From Sinorhizobium arboris LMG 14919 (GTDB lineage: Bacteria > Pseudomonadota > Alphaproteobacteria > Rhizobiales > Rhizobiaceae): a stretch of 64,000 nt of DNA. The stretch is taken from assembly GCF_000427465.1 (NCBI RefSeq), contig NZ_KE386497.1, forward strand, positions 376,162 to 440,161, in the 5' to 3' direction. Shown here piece after piece: positions 33,524 through 41,233 of this stretch (position 1 is its first letter; each line of letters starts with the position of its first letter). The notes below the pieces were generated by a model. The model did not search any database, was not told the DNA's origin, and saw only the letters and a program-made list of their open reading frames with translations. Position numbers and translations under genes: made by a program.

Positions 33524-36500
33524 ATGGTCGAAGCCGTCAACAACCAGAACACTTCATCGCCGATCCGGAATGAGATGGACCGGCTGAACAATTCCAGCCT
33601 GCGGAAAGAAATCTACAAGGGGATTTTCGAGGGTTACAAGGATGACAAGCGCGACTTCCAAAGTATCGACGTTGCACTGAACCCGGACAAGTACACCGCA
33701 GAGCAGAAGTTGATTACGCTGCTCGATCTGCTTGAAGCACGCGAGGATTACGATCACTACGACGACCTGCCCAAGCGTTTCGGCGAAAAGCCGCTCAATC
33801 AGGATGAGATCTGGAAAGACCTGAACAACGCCATTGCCATTCTTGAGGCCGACCCGGAAGTGCAGTCCCTGCTTACAAAAAGGGTGTTCGAAGGCTTCAA
33901 GCACATCCTCACTACCGGCAACCGGGTGGCTCCTGACACGGAGACGGATGCGGCCAAGATCATCGACAACACCATCAAGCGTGATGAGGAAGTGAAGGAC
34001 CTGCGCCTAACGCTGACCAGGAATTTTGAGAGCGAAATCGTCAATGGCGGCATACTCAACGATGGCCTGAGGTCGGGCAAGGACATCCAGACCATCCTGC
34101 AGGAGTACAACAACGCCCTTGCCTTCTATATGTCGGTGCTGCCGGAAGCCACGGTGACCGCCAATTCGGATAAGATCGAGGCTGCCTACAAAGAGTTCTA
34201 CAACAAGGAGGTATTGCCGCGCCTGCCCGAATTCGCCGATGCCCTGGATGGTCTCACCGGCGCCAAGGGACTTGGATCGGTCACGCCGCAGATACAGGAT
34301 AACCTCATCGCCAGCGAAGTCTTCGGCGAGGGATTGTTCGACTCCGATCTGATGAAGCAGATGGGCGATTTCGCCAATGGTAACGAGCGGACCGTCGGTG
34401 GACGGGCCATTCCAGAGGTCTCGAAGCTGGATACGCTGTTCCAGTCGGGCATTTATGACATCGCCTCCATGCGACGCCTGCTTACGGAAAAGCATCTGAC
34501 GCGGGGTGACAAGCCCATTCCAAGCCTCGAGTCCGTCGCAGGCGAGACCATCGACCTTATCGCCAGCAACTATTCCGGGGCGGGCAAGGAGACATATAGA
34601 GCCGAACTCACCGCCCTCTTCCGCGAGCTCTGGGGTGATTTCGTGGAACTCGACGGCGGCGATGTGCGGGGCCTCGATGGAGCCATCGACCGCTACCTGC
34701 AACGCAACGGCATTTCCGGCGAGAAGGCCAATGCGCTCCGTGACGGCGCGAAGATGCTGTTCAACGGCGCGGCGCTTGCCTCGACCGCGGCGCGCAACAA
34801 GAACATGAGTACGGTGGAACTCTCCGCGCTGATGGTCATGAGCACGAAGCTCGCCGGTGACCATATGGGCGAGACTGGCGTCACCTCCGGTCAGCGCGGC
34901 GATGCCTCGCAGCCGGCGACCGATTTCAATCTGGCCTCCTGGGATGCTGTCGTCCGTAAGAACCACGACGTGACTGCTCTCAACAACGCCGGCGATATTC
35001 TCAGCGACTTCATCAAGCAAACCGATCCTCAAGCAATCGTCTTCGGTCCGGTACTTGAGCCGGGTGGGGTGACAAGCCTGTTTTCCGACGCCACCTCGAT
35101 CATGGCGGAGAACCTGTTCGGCGGGGGAAACGAAAAGGCGTTCGCGCGCCAGACCTTCTCCAGCGACGTGCTGAACATTGTGGAAGGCCTGTGGGAGAAA
35201 TTCACCAAAGGCGAGATTTCGGCACAGGAGCTGCCCGGCCATTTGGGCCGGCTGACACTTCAGATGAAGGCGCCGCAAGGCTCCGGGATAGGCGCCGGCG
35301 AATATCGCGAGGCGGTGGCGCAGGCGGTGACAGCGCTTCTGGACGCGGGCGCGCTGGTCTCGCGGGTGCAGCCGAAGACACTTGGTCAGGATCTCGTTTA
35401 CCGCGACGCGAACGGGAAGTTCCATCGCAGTAGCGGCATCAATACCTACACGCCGCAGGAAATCAGCGCGTTGATCAGCATTGCCACCGGCTTGGCCGGG
35501 CGCGGCATAGCCAGCGGCGGCGGAACGCATTCCCTGGTCCGCGGCGACCGCCCGAGCCTCAACTCCTCACAGATTGCCGAAAAGCTGTTCGGAACCAAGG
35601 AACACGGCTGGAGTATCTCGGTGCTTGGGCGTTACGGGATGAACATCGTGGAGCAGATGGCGGGCAAGATAACCGACCTCGCCAAGGAACGTGCCCCCGA
35701 TCTCGTTATCGGAGATCCCACGGCGTTTTCCAGCGCCAACACCGATCTCGAAGATCTCTTCGGCGATACCATCACCTCCATGGGCCGTTCCCTCTTCGGT
35801 GACAACGTCGACGCAGCGGGGCTCTTCAAAGGCAATGTGATGAGCATCATCTATTATGTTTGGTCGCTCAGCCGCCCCGGTGGTCAGGCCCAGACAGTAA
35901 CGGACGCATTGCTCAAGAAGGTGGTGGACGAACGGGTGACGGAAGCCCCAAGCGGCACGTCACTGACAGAGTACAGGGAAACTATCGTCCGCTCGGTCAA
36001 CGCCCTCATGTACGGCGCCCGCACGGTCTATGCCGGATTCAACTTGAAGTCGGGGGACAATGTCGGTCTCTCTGCCCTCATCCTCTATGCCGCCTCGACG
36101 GGCGTGAACATCCTGCAGGCGGTCGGCGATGGGCTCAAAGAGTCGGCGAAGGTCTCCAACAGCAAATTGAGCGACTGGGCGAAGGCCGCGCGGCGAGACT
36201 CCGCGGGACTGCTCAAGGCCGGCGTTAACGTCGCCAATGCCCTTATTTTTTCCGCCTGGCTACCGCTTGAGGCGCTTTGGCTGATCGCCGACGTCAAGAG
36301 GGGCGATCCGGTCAATATCAGCCTGATTTCGGTAGGCCTTGCTGCCGACACCATTATTGCCGGGGAAGCCATCACCAACATGGGAATTCAAATCGGCAAC
36401 CTGATCAACCAGGTGAAGACTGGTGGAACGATCGGTCTGGGATCCGGCGGCACCCTTGCCCTTGCGCGCGGTTGGACGCTGGCCTTCGGCATGGCCAATC

Positions 36501-36742
36501 TGGTCTCCACCGCTGCCTGGATGGGCTATACAATTTACCAGGGCATCAAGGACAACAAGGCCTTCCAGAAACAGACGGAAGAGATGGAATCAACCCTGCG
36601 ACGGCTGGTAGATGACCCGATCAAGTTCGCCCGCGGTGTTGAGATCGGGCCGATCAAAATCGGGGATGTAGAGAAGCACGAGGCGACGCCCATCGATTGG
36701 GAGTCCGTCATCGCACGCCAGATAGGGCGCACGCCCGCCTAA
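33524..36742 (+). CDS. Large NolX/HrpF-like putative translocator with three internal repeats
   Basis: A 1072-residue protein 23 bases after sctV, hence likely in its transcript. There is no signal peptide; the N-terminus is Asn/Ser-rich as in type III substrates. Three related blocks (about 305-450, 490-670 and 700-870) each carry an ELWxxF/LWEKF/VWSLS segment, a Tyr-Arg-Glu box and end in SALMVMSTKLAG, SALISIATGLAG or SALILYAASTGV. The last 200 residues contain three hydrophobic stretches (ALIFSAWLPLEALWLI, VGLAADTIIAGEA, FGMANLVSTAAWMGYTIY). Membrane-active C-terminus and repeats recall the HrpF/NolX/PopF translocators, but it is nearly twice NolX in length. A large effector is the alternative. 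Confidence 0.55.
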   Translation: MVEAVNNQNTSSPIRNEMDRLNNSSLRKEIYKGIFEGYKDDKRDFQSIDVALNPDKYTAEQKLITLLDLLEAREDYDHYDDLPKRFGEKPLNQDEIWKDLNNAIAILEADPEVQSLLTKRVFEGFKHILTTGNRVAPDTETDAAKIIDNTIKRDEEVKDLRLTLTRNFESEIVNGGILNDGLRSGKDIQTILQEYNNALAFYMSVLPEATVTANSDKIEAAYKEFYNKEVLPRLPEFADALDGLTGAKGLGSVTPQIQDNLIASEVFGEGLFDSDLMKQMGDFANGNERTVGGRAIPEVSKLDTLFQSGIYDIASMRRLLTEKHLTRGDKPIPSLESVAGETIDLIASNYSGAGKETYRAELTALFRELWGDFVELDGGDVRGLDGAIDRYLQRNGISGEKANALRDGAKMLFNGAALASTAARNKNMSTVELSALMVMSTKLAGDHMGETGVTSGQRGDASQPATDFNLASWDAVVRKNHDVTALNNAGDILSDFIKQTDPQAIVFGPVLEPGGVTSLFSDATSIMAENLFGGGNEKAFARQTFSSDVLNIVEGLWEKFTKGEISAQELPGHLGRLTLQMKAPQGSGIGAGEYREAVAQAVTALLDAGALVSRVQPKTLGQDLVYRDANGKFHRSSGINTYTPQEISALISIATGLAGRGIASGGGTHSLVRGDRPSLNSSQIAEKLFGTKEHGWSISVLGRYGMNIVEQMAGKITDLAKERAPDLVIGDPTAFSSANTDLEDLFGDTITSMGRSLFGDNVDAAGLFKGNVMSIIYYVWSLSRPGGQAQTVTDALLKKVVDERVTEAPSGTSLTEYRETIVRSVNALMYGARTVYAGFNLKSGDNVGLSALILYAASTGVNILQAVGDGLKESAKVSNSKLSDWAKAARRDSAGLLKAGVNVANALIFSAWLPLEALWLIADVKRGDPVNISLISVGLAADTIIAGEAITNMGIQIGNLINQVKTGGTIGLGSGGTLALARGWTLAFGMANLVSTAAWMGYTIYQGIKDNKAFQKQTEEMESTLRRLVDDPIKFARGVEIGPIKIGDVEKHEATPIDWESVIARQIGRTPA

Positions 36743-36893
36743 CAGAAAAGCTTCTGGAGAACGCCGCGAACGAGTTCGGCTCGTCGAGACCGGCGCGGAT
36801 TGTTCGCGCCAGCAGATGCAGTCTGGCAAGAAAATCGCGTCGCCGGAATTTTCGGGATGGTAGGCGACCTCATGTATCCTCCCTGAGGCGCAG

Positions 36894-36921
36894 CTTTCGA
36901 TCCTGCTTTCTGGATTGAAAG
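36894..36921 (+). terminator. Hairpin downstream of the type III operon
   Basis: CTTTCGATCC and GGATTGAAAG pair over ten bases (one G-T) around an 8-base loop, 150 bases after the stop of the large translocator-like gene. No T run follows, so it is a weak call. Confidence 0.4.
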
Positions 36922-37305
36922 CGCCGCCGGCGCGGCGCCCGCAAAGCCGGCGACGGCCTGAAATTAAAGCACGGTCGGCACGCACGCCATGACCGTTCCC
37001 TTCACAAAGCTCTGAGGACCGCGCACTACGCGATTGGCGATGTCGCAAGCGACGTTCTCGACTCGCCCTAATTGAGGAGAAAAGTGAGTTTGGCAGTGCT
37101 CTCGGCTGCCGGTCGCGATTTCGGCATGGAAGGCGCGCCTCTTGAGGAGACCTACAGGCGAGCCGCCCGGCCTTGGGTTTGGAGCGTGCAGCCGGTATGC
37201 GGGCCGGCAGATCAGAGAACTCCTGCACATGGCCATGAAGGTGGTCAGCCGAGATGAGTATTGTTCTCGCTCCTCATCGAGGGCCAACGCGTGTCGAGCG
37301 TCCCG
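36922..37305. other. Intergenic stretch before the first nod-box repeat
   Basis: No recognisable gene. A minus-strand frame ends in a protein-like RVENVACDIANRVVRGP segment near 36964-37060, but it has no convincing start or family. Confidence 0.4.
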
Positions 37306-37723
37306 ATCGCGGCCCGCTTTAGGTTGCATAGAAGCCGCACCGGTGTTCGCGCCATTACAGACCCAGTCCCAAATAAAAAGACCGAGGCTCAGTTGGCTGA
37401 GGCACCGCCATTTCCTTTCCCGGCCCATTCCGAGATCTTCCGCCCAGCCGTGTTCTTTGTCAGGCGCCGTTTCGCTACGTCATTCAACGATACCCGACTT
37501 GAAACACATCCCATCCACAGCGCGGATCGTTGCCATTCAAACAAACAATTTTGGCAATCTTCCGAACGGCGATAAAGAAGGTTGTCTTTAATTGAAAGAT
37601 AGAGGGCGAATGTCTTTCGCGAGCTCTTTTAGAGGGCGCGTGCTTTCTACGAAGCTGGGGCACCGCGTCGTGACGCCGAAGTTCGGCCGACCGGCGGAGT
37701 CTCCAATGCTGCGGATTACAACA
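37306..37723 (+). repeat. 418-bp direct repeat, copy A (contains nod box)
   Basis: Almost the whole stretch reappears at 51923-52338 in the same orientation with scattered substitutions and a few short indels; the last 110 bases before the right end are nearly identical. Each copy carries a nod box about 210 bases from its left end and about 160 bases of transcribed leader after it. This copy ends 169 bases before a 45-codon ORF. Confidence 0.9.
37512..37560 (+). promoter_or_regulatory. nod box 1 (NodD binding site)
   Basis: The 49 bases contain the ATCCACAGCGCGGAT dyad, then CATTCAAACAA and TTTTGGCAATCT at the spacing of the nod-box consensus (ATCC..GGAT, YAATCNAAACAA, ACCAATCT). NodD with a plant flavonoid would activate rightward transcription towards 37.6-38.3 kb. 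Confidence 0.85.
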
Positions 37724-37891
37724 CTGTCCGAATGTCTATCCGTTGAGATCGATGGGTTTGCTTGAAACGGTCCACCGGCGGTCGACGGGGCATAGCGGCG
37801 GCGGCCGCCAAGGACCGGCAAATGGTTAGCTGCACGGTGCGCCGTCCACAGCCTCGCCTCCGCGGAACGAATTCGAGTTGGGGAGGCTGCC

Positions 37892-38029
37892 ATGAAGTCC
37901 CTCCGGATCATTGTTCGCCGTCATGGTGGGTCAGAGGTCTTAGAAGCCACAGAGGAAGAGGCGCCAGAGCCCGGGCGAGCCTTGCATCGTCATCTTTTGA
38001 ACTTATATTGCACTGCAACAATAGAGTAG
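37892..38029 (+). CDS. Small protein of 45 residues downstream of nod box 1
   Basis: A 45-codon ORF with a strong GGGGAGG site seven bases before the ATG. The product starts MKSLRIIVRRHGGSEVLEAT, has an acidic middle and ends LLNLYCTATIE; it is soluble and without signal. It is the first plausible ORF after nod box 1 on the plus strand (330 bases downstream) and lies 77 bases before the XRE regulator gene, so the two may share the NodD-controlled transcript. I do not recognise it. Confidence 0.45.
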   Translation: MKSLRIIVRRHGGSEVLEATEEEAPEPGRALHRHLLNLYCTATIE

Positions 38030-38106
38030 GCCTGCTTTTCCAAGGCTGCATGCTCCCTTCACGCGAGGAGCACGCGCTCCCTGCGCAATGACCGAAGGAT
38101 CATCTC

Positions 38107-38349
38107 ATGACGAATTCAATACACCACAGAGACGCTTTCGACACGCGCGTGGGTCACGTTGATATAGGTGACACTGTCCGGCGATTCCGCGAAGCGGTAG
38201 GATATAGCATCGAGGACCTGGCCTTAACCTGCGGTCTGACTGGCGCCGAAATTACAAGGATCGAACAAGGTGCTGATGTCGATCCGGGCAGGCTCAGGCG
38301 CATTGCCGCTGCACTTCAAATGCCAACCTCCATGTTCCTGCTGAACTAG
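38107..38349 (+). CDS. Small XRE-family helix-turn-helix regulator
   Basis: An 80-residue protein that is essentially one Cro/CI-type domain: DTVRRFREAVGYSIEDLALT with recognition-helix region LTGAEITRIEQGADVDPGRL and a closing RIAAALQMPTSMFLLN. It would bind DNA as a dimer. Start ATG has a GAAGGA site. It lies rightward of nod box 1 with only the 45-codon ORF between, so NodD control is possible. Its target is unknown. Confidence 0.8.
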   Translation: MTNSIHHRDAFDTRVGHVDIGDTVRRFREAVGYSIEDLALTCGLTGAEITRIEQGADVDPGRLRRIAAALQMPTSMFLLN

Positions 38350-38677
38350 CGGAAAGGCCAGGGACTCCTTAGAGCCGGCATGCTACCCCTCAACCAACTG
38401 CACATGGAAGAACCTGATTAAGTGGCCAACAAACCACCGGATTCTGGCTTTACCTATGCTCCCGACTTGCCTCCAATTGAACAGGCTGCCCAGATCGAGC
38501 CCCGGGTACCCCGGATCATAGGGCAGCCGCAGCCCTCTTGCCGCACGCGCGTGATGAGCGTGCCTTTCGCTGTTTCCAGAGCCTCCTCCATCTCGGCTTC
38601 GGGCACTCCCGCATAACGGCGCGCCTCGCCTGGCCCAGCCCATCGGCGTTCGACGCAAGATGGTAACAAGAACAACT
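38350..38677. other. Intergenic stretch with a minus-strand fragment
   Basis: A minus-strand frame (38454-38696) contains EARRYAGVPEAEMEEALETA, which looks like a fragment of a real protein, but its start and end regions do not look coding. I leave it as a possible relic. Confidence 0.35.
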
Positions 38678-39010
38678 TCACTGTTGCACAATCCACGCCT
38701 TCACCGAGACCAGTTCCTGTTCGGTTGGCGCCCGCGGTAGGGAACTCCCGGCGTCGAGCATATCCGCAAAGATTTCCAGCCGGGAGCCGTCGATGTAGCG
38801 GCCGGAAAGCGATAACTGGAATACCAGCTGTTTGTCAGGATCGGTCCTGCCGAATGGAATGGCAGAACCGATCACGTGGCCTGAGGCGGTTCGAAAGCGG
38901 ATTTCCGCGCCGAGCGGTAACGGGCCGGTGACGATATTGAGCCCCACGGTTTCGTCCGGCCGCGGCGCTCGCGGCAGGTTGATCACAATTCTGCGTTGTT
39001 GATCGGCCAT
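38678..39010 (-). CDS. Hypothetical protein, last gene of the copper-oxidase operon
   Basis: A 110-residue protein, probably all-beta (RIVINLPRAPRPDETVGLNI; LGAEIRFRTASGHVIGSAIP; LVFQLSLSGRYIDGSRLEIF), without signal peptide or Cys. It follows the tyrosinase gene on the same strand by 128 bases and is likely in its transcript. I do not recognise the family; a tyrosinase-associated accessory protein is conceivable. Confidence 0.55.
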   Translation of the reverse strand: MADQQRRIVINLPRAPRPDETVGLNIVTGPLPLGAEIRFRTASGHVIGSAIPFGRTDPDKQLVFQLSLSGRYIDGSRLEIFADMLDAGSSLPRAPTEQELVSVKAWIVQQ

Positions 39011-39138
39011 CTCCGCTAAAATCCCGCAGCAGGCGCGCTGCCGTTATCCCTTTGCCAGCATTGCAAAAACACCGCGAGCGTGTCTGCGATCAACGGCATG
39101 ACCCAAAACCGTGGGTCCGCTGCCTCGAGCGGCTCGGC

Positions 39139-40749
39139 TCAGAACGACCCCACCTGAATGTCGGTCAGTTGTGCCTTAGCCGGCATGCTGCCTTCGAGAC
39201 GTTTGCCCGCTTCCGCGACCACAACGGCGAAGTCGATCGGTTCGCCCGCTTTGAGCCTACCATCGTCGATCAGCCTGTCGAGCGTCTTGTCGATTGGTAT
39301 GGTGAAACTGACGGTGTCGGTATGATGATGACGGACACCGAAGAACTCGAAACTGCCGGCAAAATCCGGTCCGTCCGGGTTGAGATCAGGCGTCGTTCCC
39401 TCGGGGAAGATGAAAACGAGGAAATTCAGTCCGCCAACGTCCATCGGGGGCTTGATGCTGACCTTCGCGAATTGGCGCGACTGTTCCGAAGGCTTGGCGG
39501 CAACATCCACCAGTTCCTGCGAAACGGTAAGCTTGGCGGTCGCCGGTTCGTTTATGGCCACGGCCGCGGAGGCAGGCACGGCTGCTTCCAACGCCGGAAT
39601 GGGGCTCGAGCGGCCGGCGATTGCAACCGGGATAACCTCTTCGCCGCTGCCAGCCTCATAATCATAGTCAAAGGCGCCGATTGCGAGATAATCAGCGGCC
39701 CTGGTCTTGTCAGTCACGGGGCTGCCGTCAGCGTTGACATAAAAGAGATAGGGTTCCGGATCGTACTGCCCCTGTTGGTCAGCGGTTGGCCCGACGGGCA
39801 GGCCCATCGCCTGCTGCTTGCGGGTCCAGACATCCCATAGCCGGTCGATGTTGCAATGATGCAGAAAGAAGATCGGGTCGATCGGCGACAGGTTCTGTGA
39901 CATCAGCCCGTAGGGAGCGCTCTGGCCGCCCACGCTCATATGCACGCGGTTATGCGGCTGGCCTTCGAGAATAGAGAAGCCGACCGGTGCCACCTGGTGG
40001 CTGGACGATACCGGACTGTTGAAAGCGAGACCCGGAGCGCCCGCGTCATTGGCGAATTTTGTCGGCGCCAGCGACGCCTTGATGGTGTCGATGTCGACCG
40101 CAGTTTGGGTGGCGGGATTGAGTTTCGGATTCTGCGCCGTCAGGAAGCGGGCGTTCGGCTGATTGGCGAAGCTCGCCATCGCGTCGCTCCACAGCGCATC
40201 GAAATTGGGGTACCCGCGCAGGTTCTGCTGCTGCAGTTGGGCAGGGCTGAGACTGTCCCAATAGGCCTTGATCGGCGCCTGCATGATCTCCTGGAAGCGG
40301 TTGTGGTCGGGAATGTAGGCGGAGCTGTTGACGGGATCGAGAATCGTGCCAAACAGCGGCGGCAGGACCTCGGGATTGGCCGTCCAGTCCCAATATGGCA
40401 AGGCGAAATCCGGATTGCCGCTCAATTCGCGGCAAGTCTCCTCGAAATAGCCCAGATAGCCGCGGTGCCAGCTGGTGAACCACCAGTCGCCATGGGGGCA
40501 ATCCATCAGGTGGATGAAGCCATTGCGGTACCAGTTGCGCGGGTCCGAAGGTGGAAGCTTCATCATCGCAGTGACGGCATCCATATAACTTTGCAGGTCC
40601 TTCTGCCCGCCGGCGCTGGTCATGTTCTTGCGCCTATGCTTGGTCGCCGCTCGCAGAATGCTCGGCGCGAAAAGGCCTGTACCGGCAGCAACGGCTGCAC
40701 CTTTGACGAAAGAGCGGCGTGAAACCGTCAGAAATCGCGTGCGTGTCAT
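39139..40749 (-). CDS. Tat-exported tyrosinase (polyphenol oxidase)
   Basis: A 536-residue type-3 copper enzyme. The N-terminus SRRSFVKGAAVAAGTGLFAP is a twin-arginine signal. The CuA site has His in NGFIHLMDCPHGDWWFTSWH, the CuB site in QPHNRVHM and FFLHHCNIDRLWDVW, so all six copper ligands appear present. A C-terminal domain of about 170 residues (PATAKLTVSQELVDVAAK to the end) follows the catalytic part, as the closing domain of plant-like polyphenol oxidases. It hydroxylates or oxidises phenols to quinones, in the periplasm after folding with copper. It is between two small genes and a multicopper oxidase gene on the same strand. Confidence 0.9.
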   Translation of the reverse strand: MTRTRFLTVSRRSFVKGAAVAAGTGLFAPSILRAATKHRRKNMTSAGGQKDLQSYMDAVTAMMKLPPSDPRNWYRNGFIHLMDCPHGDWWFTSWHRGYLGYFEETCRELSGNPDFALPYWDWTANPEVLPPLFGTILDPVNSSAYIPDHNRFQEIMQAPIKAYWDSLSPAQLQQQNLRGYPNFDALWSDAMASFANQPNARFLTAQNPKLNPATQTAVDIDTIKASLAPTKFANDAGAPGLAFNSPVSSSHQVAPVGFSILEGQPHNRVHMSVGGQSAPYGLMSQNLSPIDPIFFLHHCNIDRLWDVWTRKQQAMGLPVGPTADQQGQYDPEPYLFYVNADGSPVTDKTRAADYLAIGAFDYDYEAGSGEEVIPVAIAGRSSPIPALEAAVPASAAVAINEPATAKLTVSQELVDVAAKPSEQSRQFAKVSIKPPMDVGGLNFLVFIFPEGTTPDLNPDGPDFAGSFEFFGVRHHHTDTVSFTIPIDKTLDRLIDDGRLKAGEPIDFAVVVAEAGKRLEGSMPAKAQLTDIQVGSF

Positions 40750-40812
40750 CGAGATTATCTCCTGATGAGGTGTTAGTCCGAATGTCTTGCAGCTACGGCA
40801 AGGGGTGGAGCA

Positions 40813-41205
40813 TCACTGCCGCACGGCATACCAGGAGGCGACGTAGCCGGCCGCAGCAGTCCCGTGCGAATGCGGAACGTCGCGGACGATGCTGCCGACA
40901 ATGGCATCTCTCTGGTCGACGCCGTTCGGCCAGTTCGGCACGACGTAGCCGCGATAGCTGTAGATCCAGGTCTCCCCGGCCACCTCGCCCTTTCCGGTAA
41001 ATTTGAGTTCGACCGGGTCGCCCATCCGCGCTGCGCCGGTCAGTTCCAACGACCAGCCGGGGCCGCCGATGGTTCCGCCAATCCTGCCGGGCGCCACCTC
41101 GGTCAGCACCAGCGTTCCCTGACCAAATTCCAGGGTGCTGAAATCGGCCGAAAGGTCGGGATTGTTGATCAGGCTCCGATAACTCCAAGTGCCGACGAAG
41201 CTCAT
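40813..41205 (-). CDS. Small beta-rich protein between the two copper oxidases
   Basis: A 130-residue protein starting MSFVGTWSYRSLINNPDLS; the ATG at 41205 is chosen for its GGGAGGAAAT site although the frame is open to 41262. The alternating pattern (GTLVLTEVAPGRIGGTIGGP; LTGAARMGDPVELKFTGKGE; TWIYSYRGYVVPNWPNGVDQ) looks like a small beta-barrel or lipocalin-like fold. No signal peptide or copper-binding motif. It lies 28 bases after the multicopper oxidase and 63 before the tyrosinase. Function unknown. Confidence 0.65.
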   Translation of the reverse strand: MSFVGTWSYRSLINNPDLSADFSTLEFGQGTLVLTEVAPGRIGGTIGGPGWSLELTGAARMGDPVELKFTGKGEVAGETWIYSYRGYVVPNWPNGVDQRDAIVGSIVRDVPHSHGTAAAGYVASWYAVRQ

Positions 41206-41233
41206 ATTTCCTCCCACATGGCGATCAGCTGAC

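Noticed and set aside
34007..35530. 507-codon minus-strand frame opposite the large translocator-like gene
   Set aside because: Shadow in GC-rich DNA; the plus frame has a ribosome site, repeats and membrane segments.
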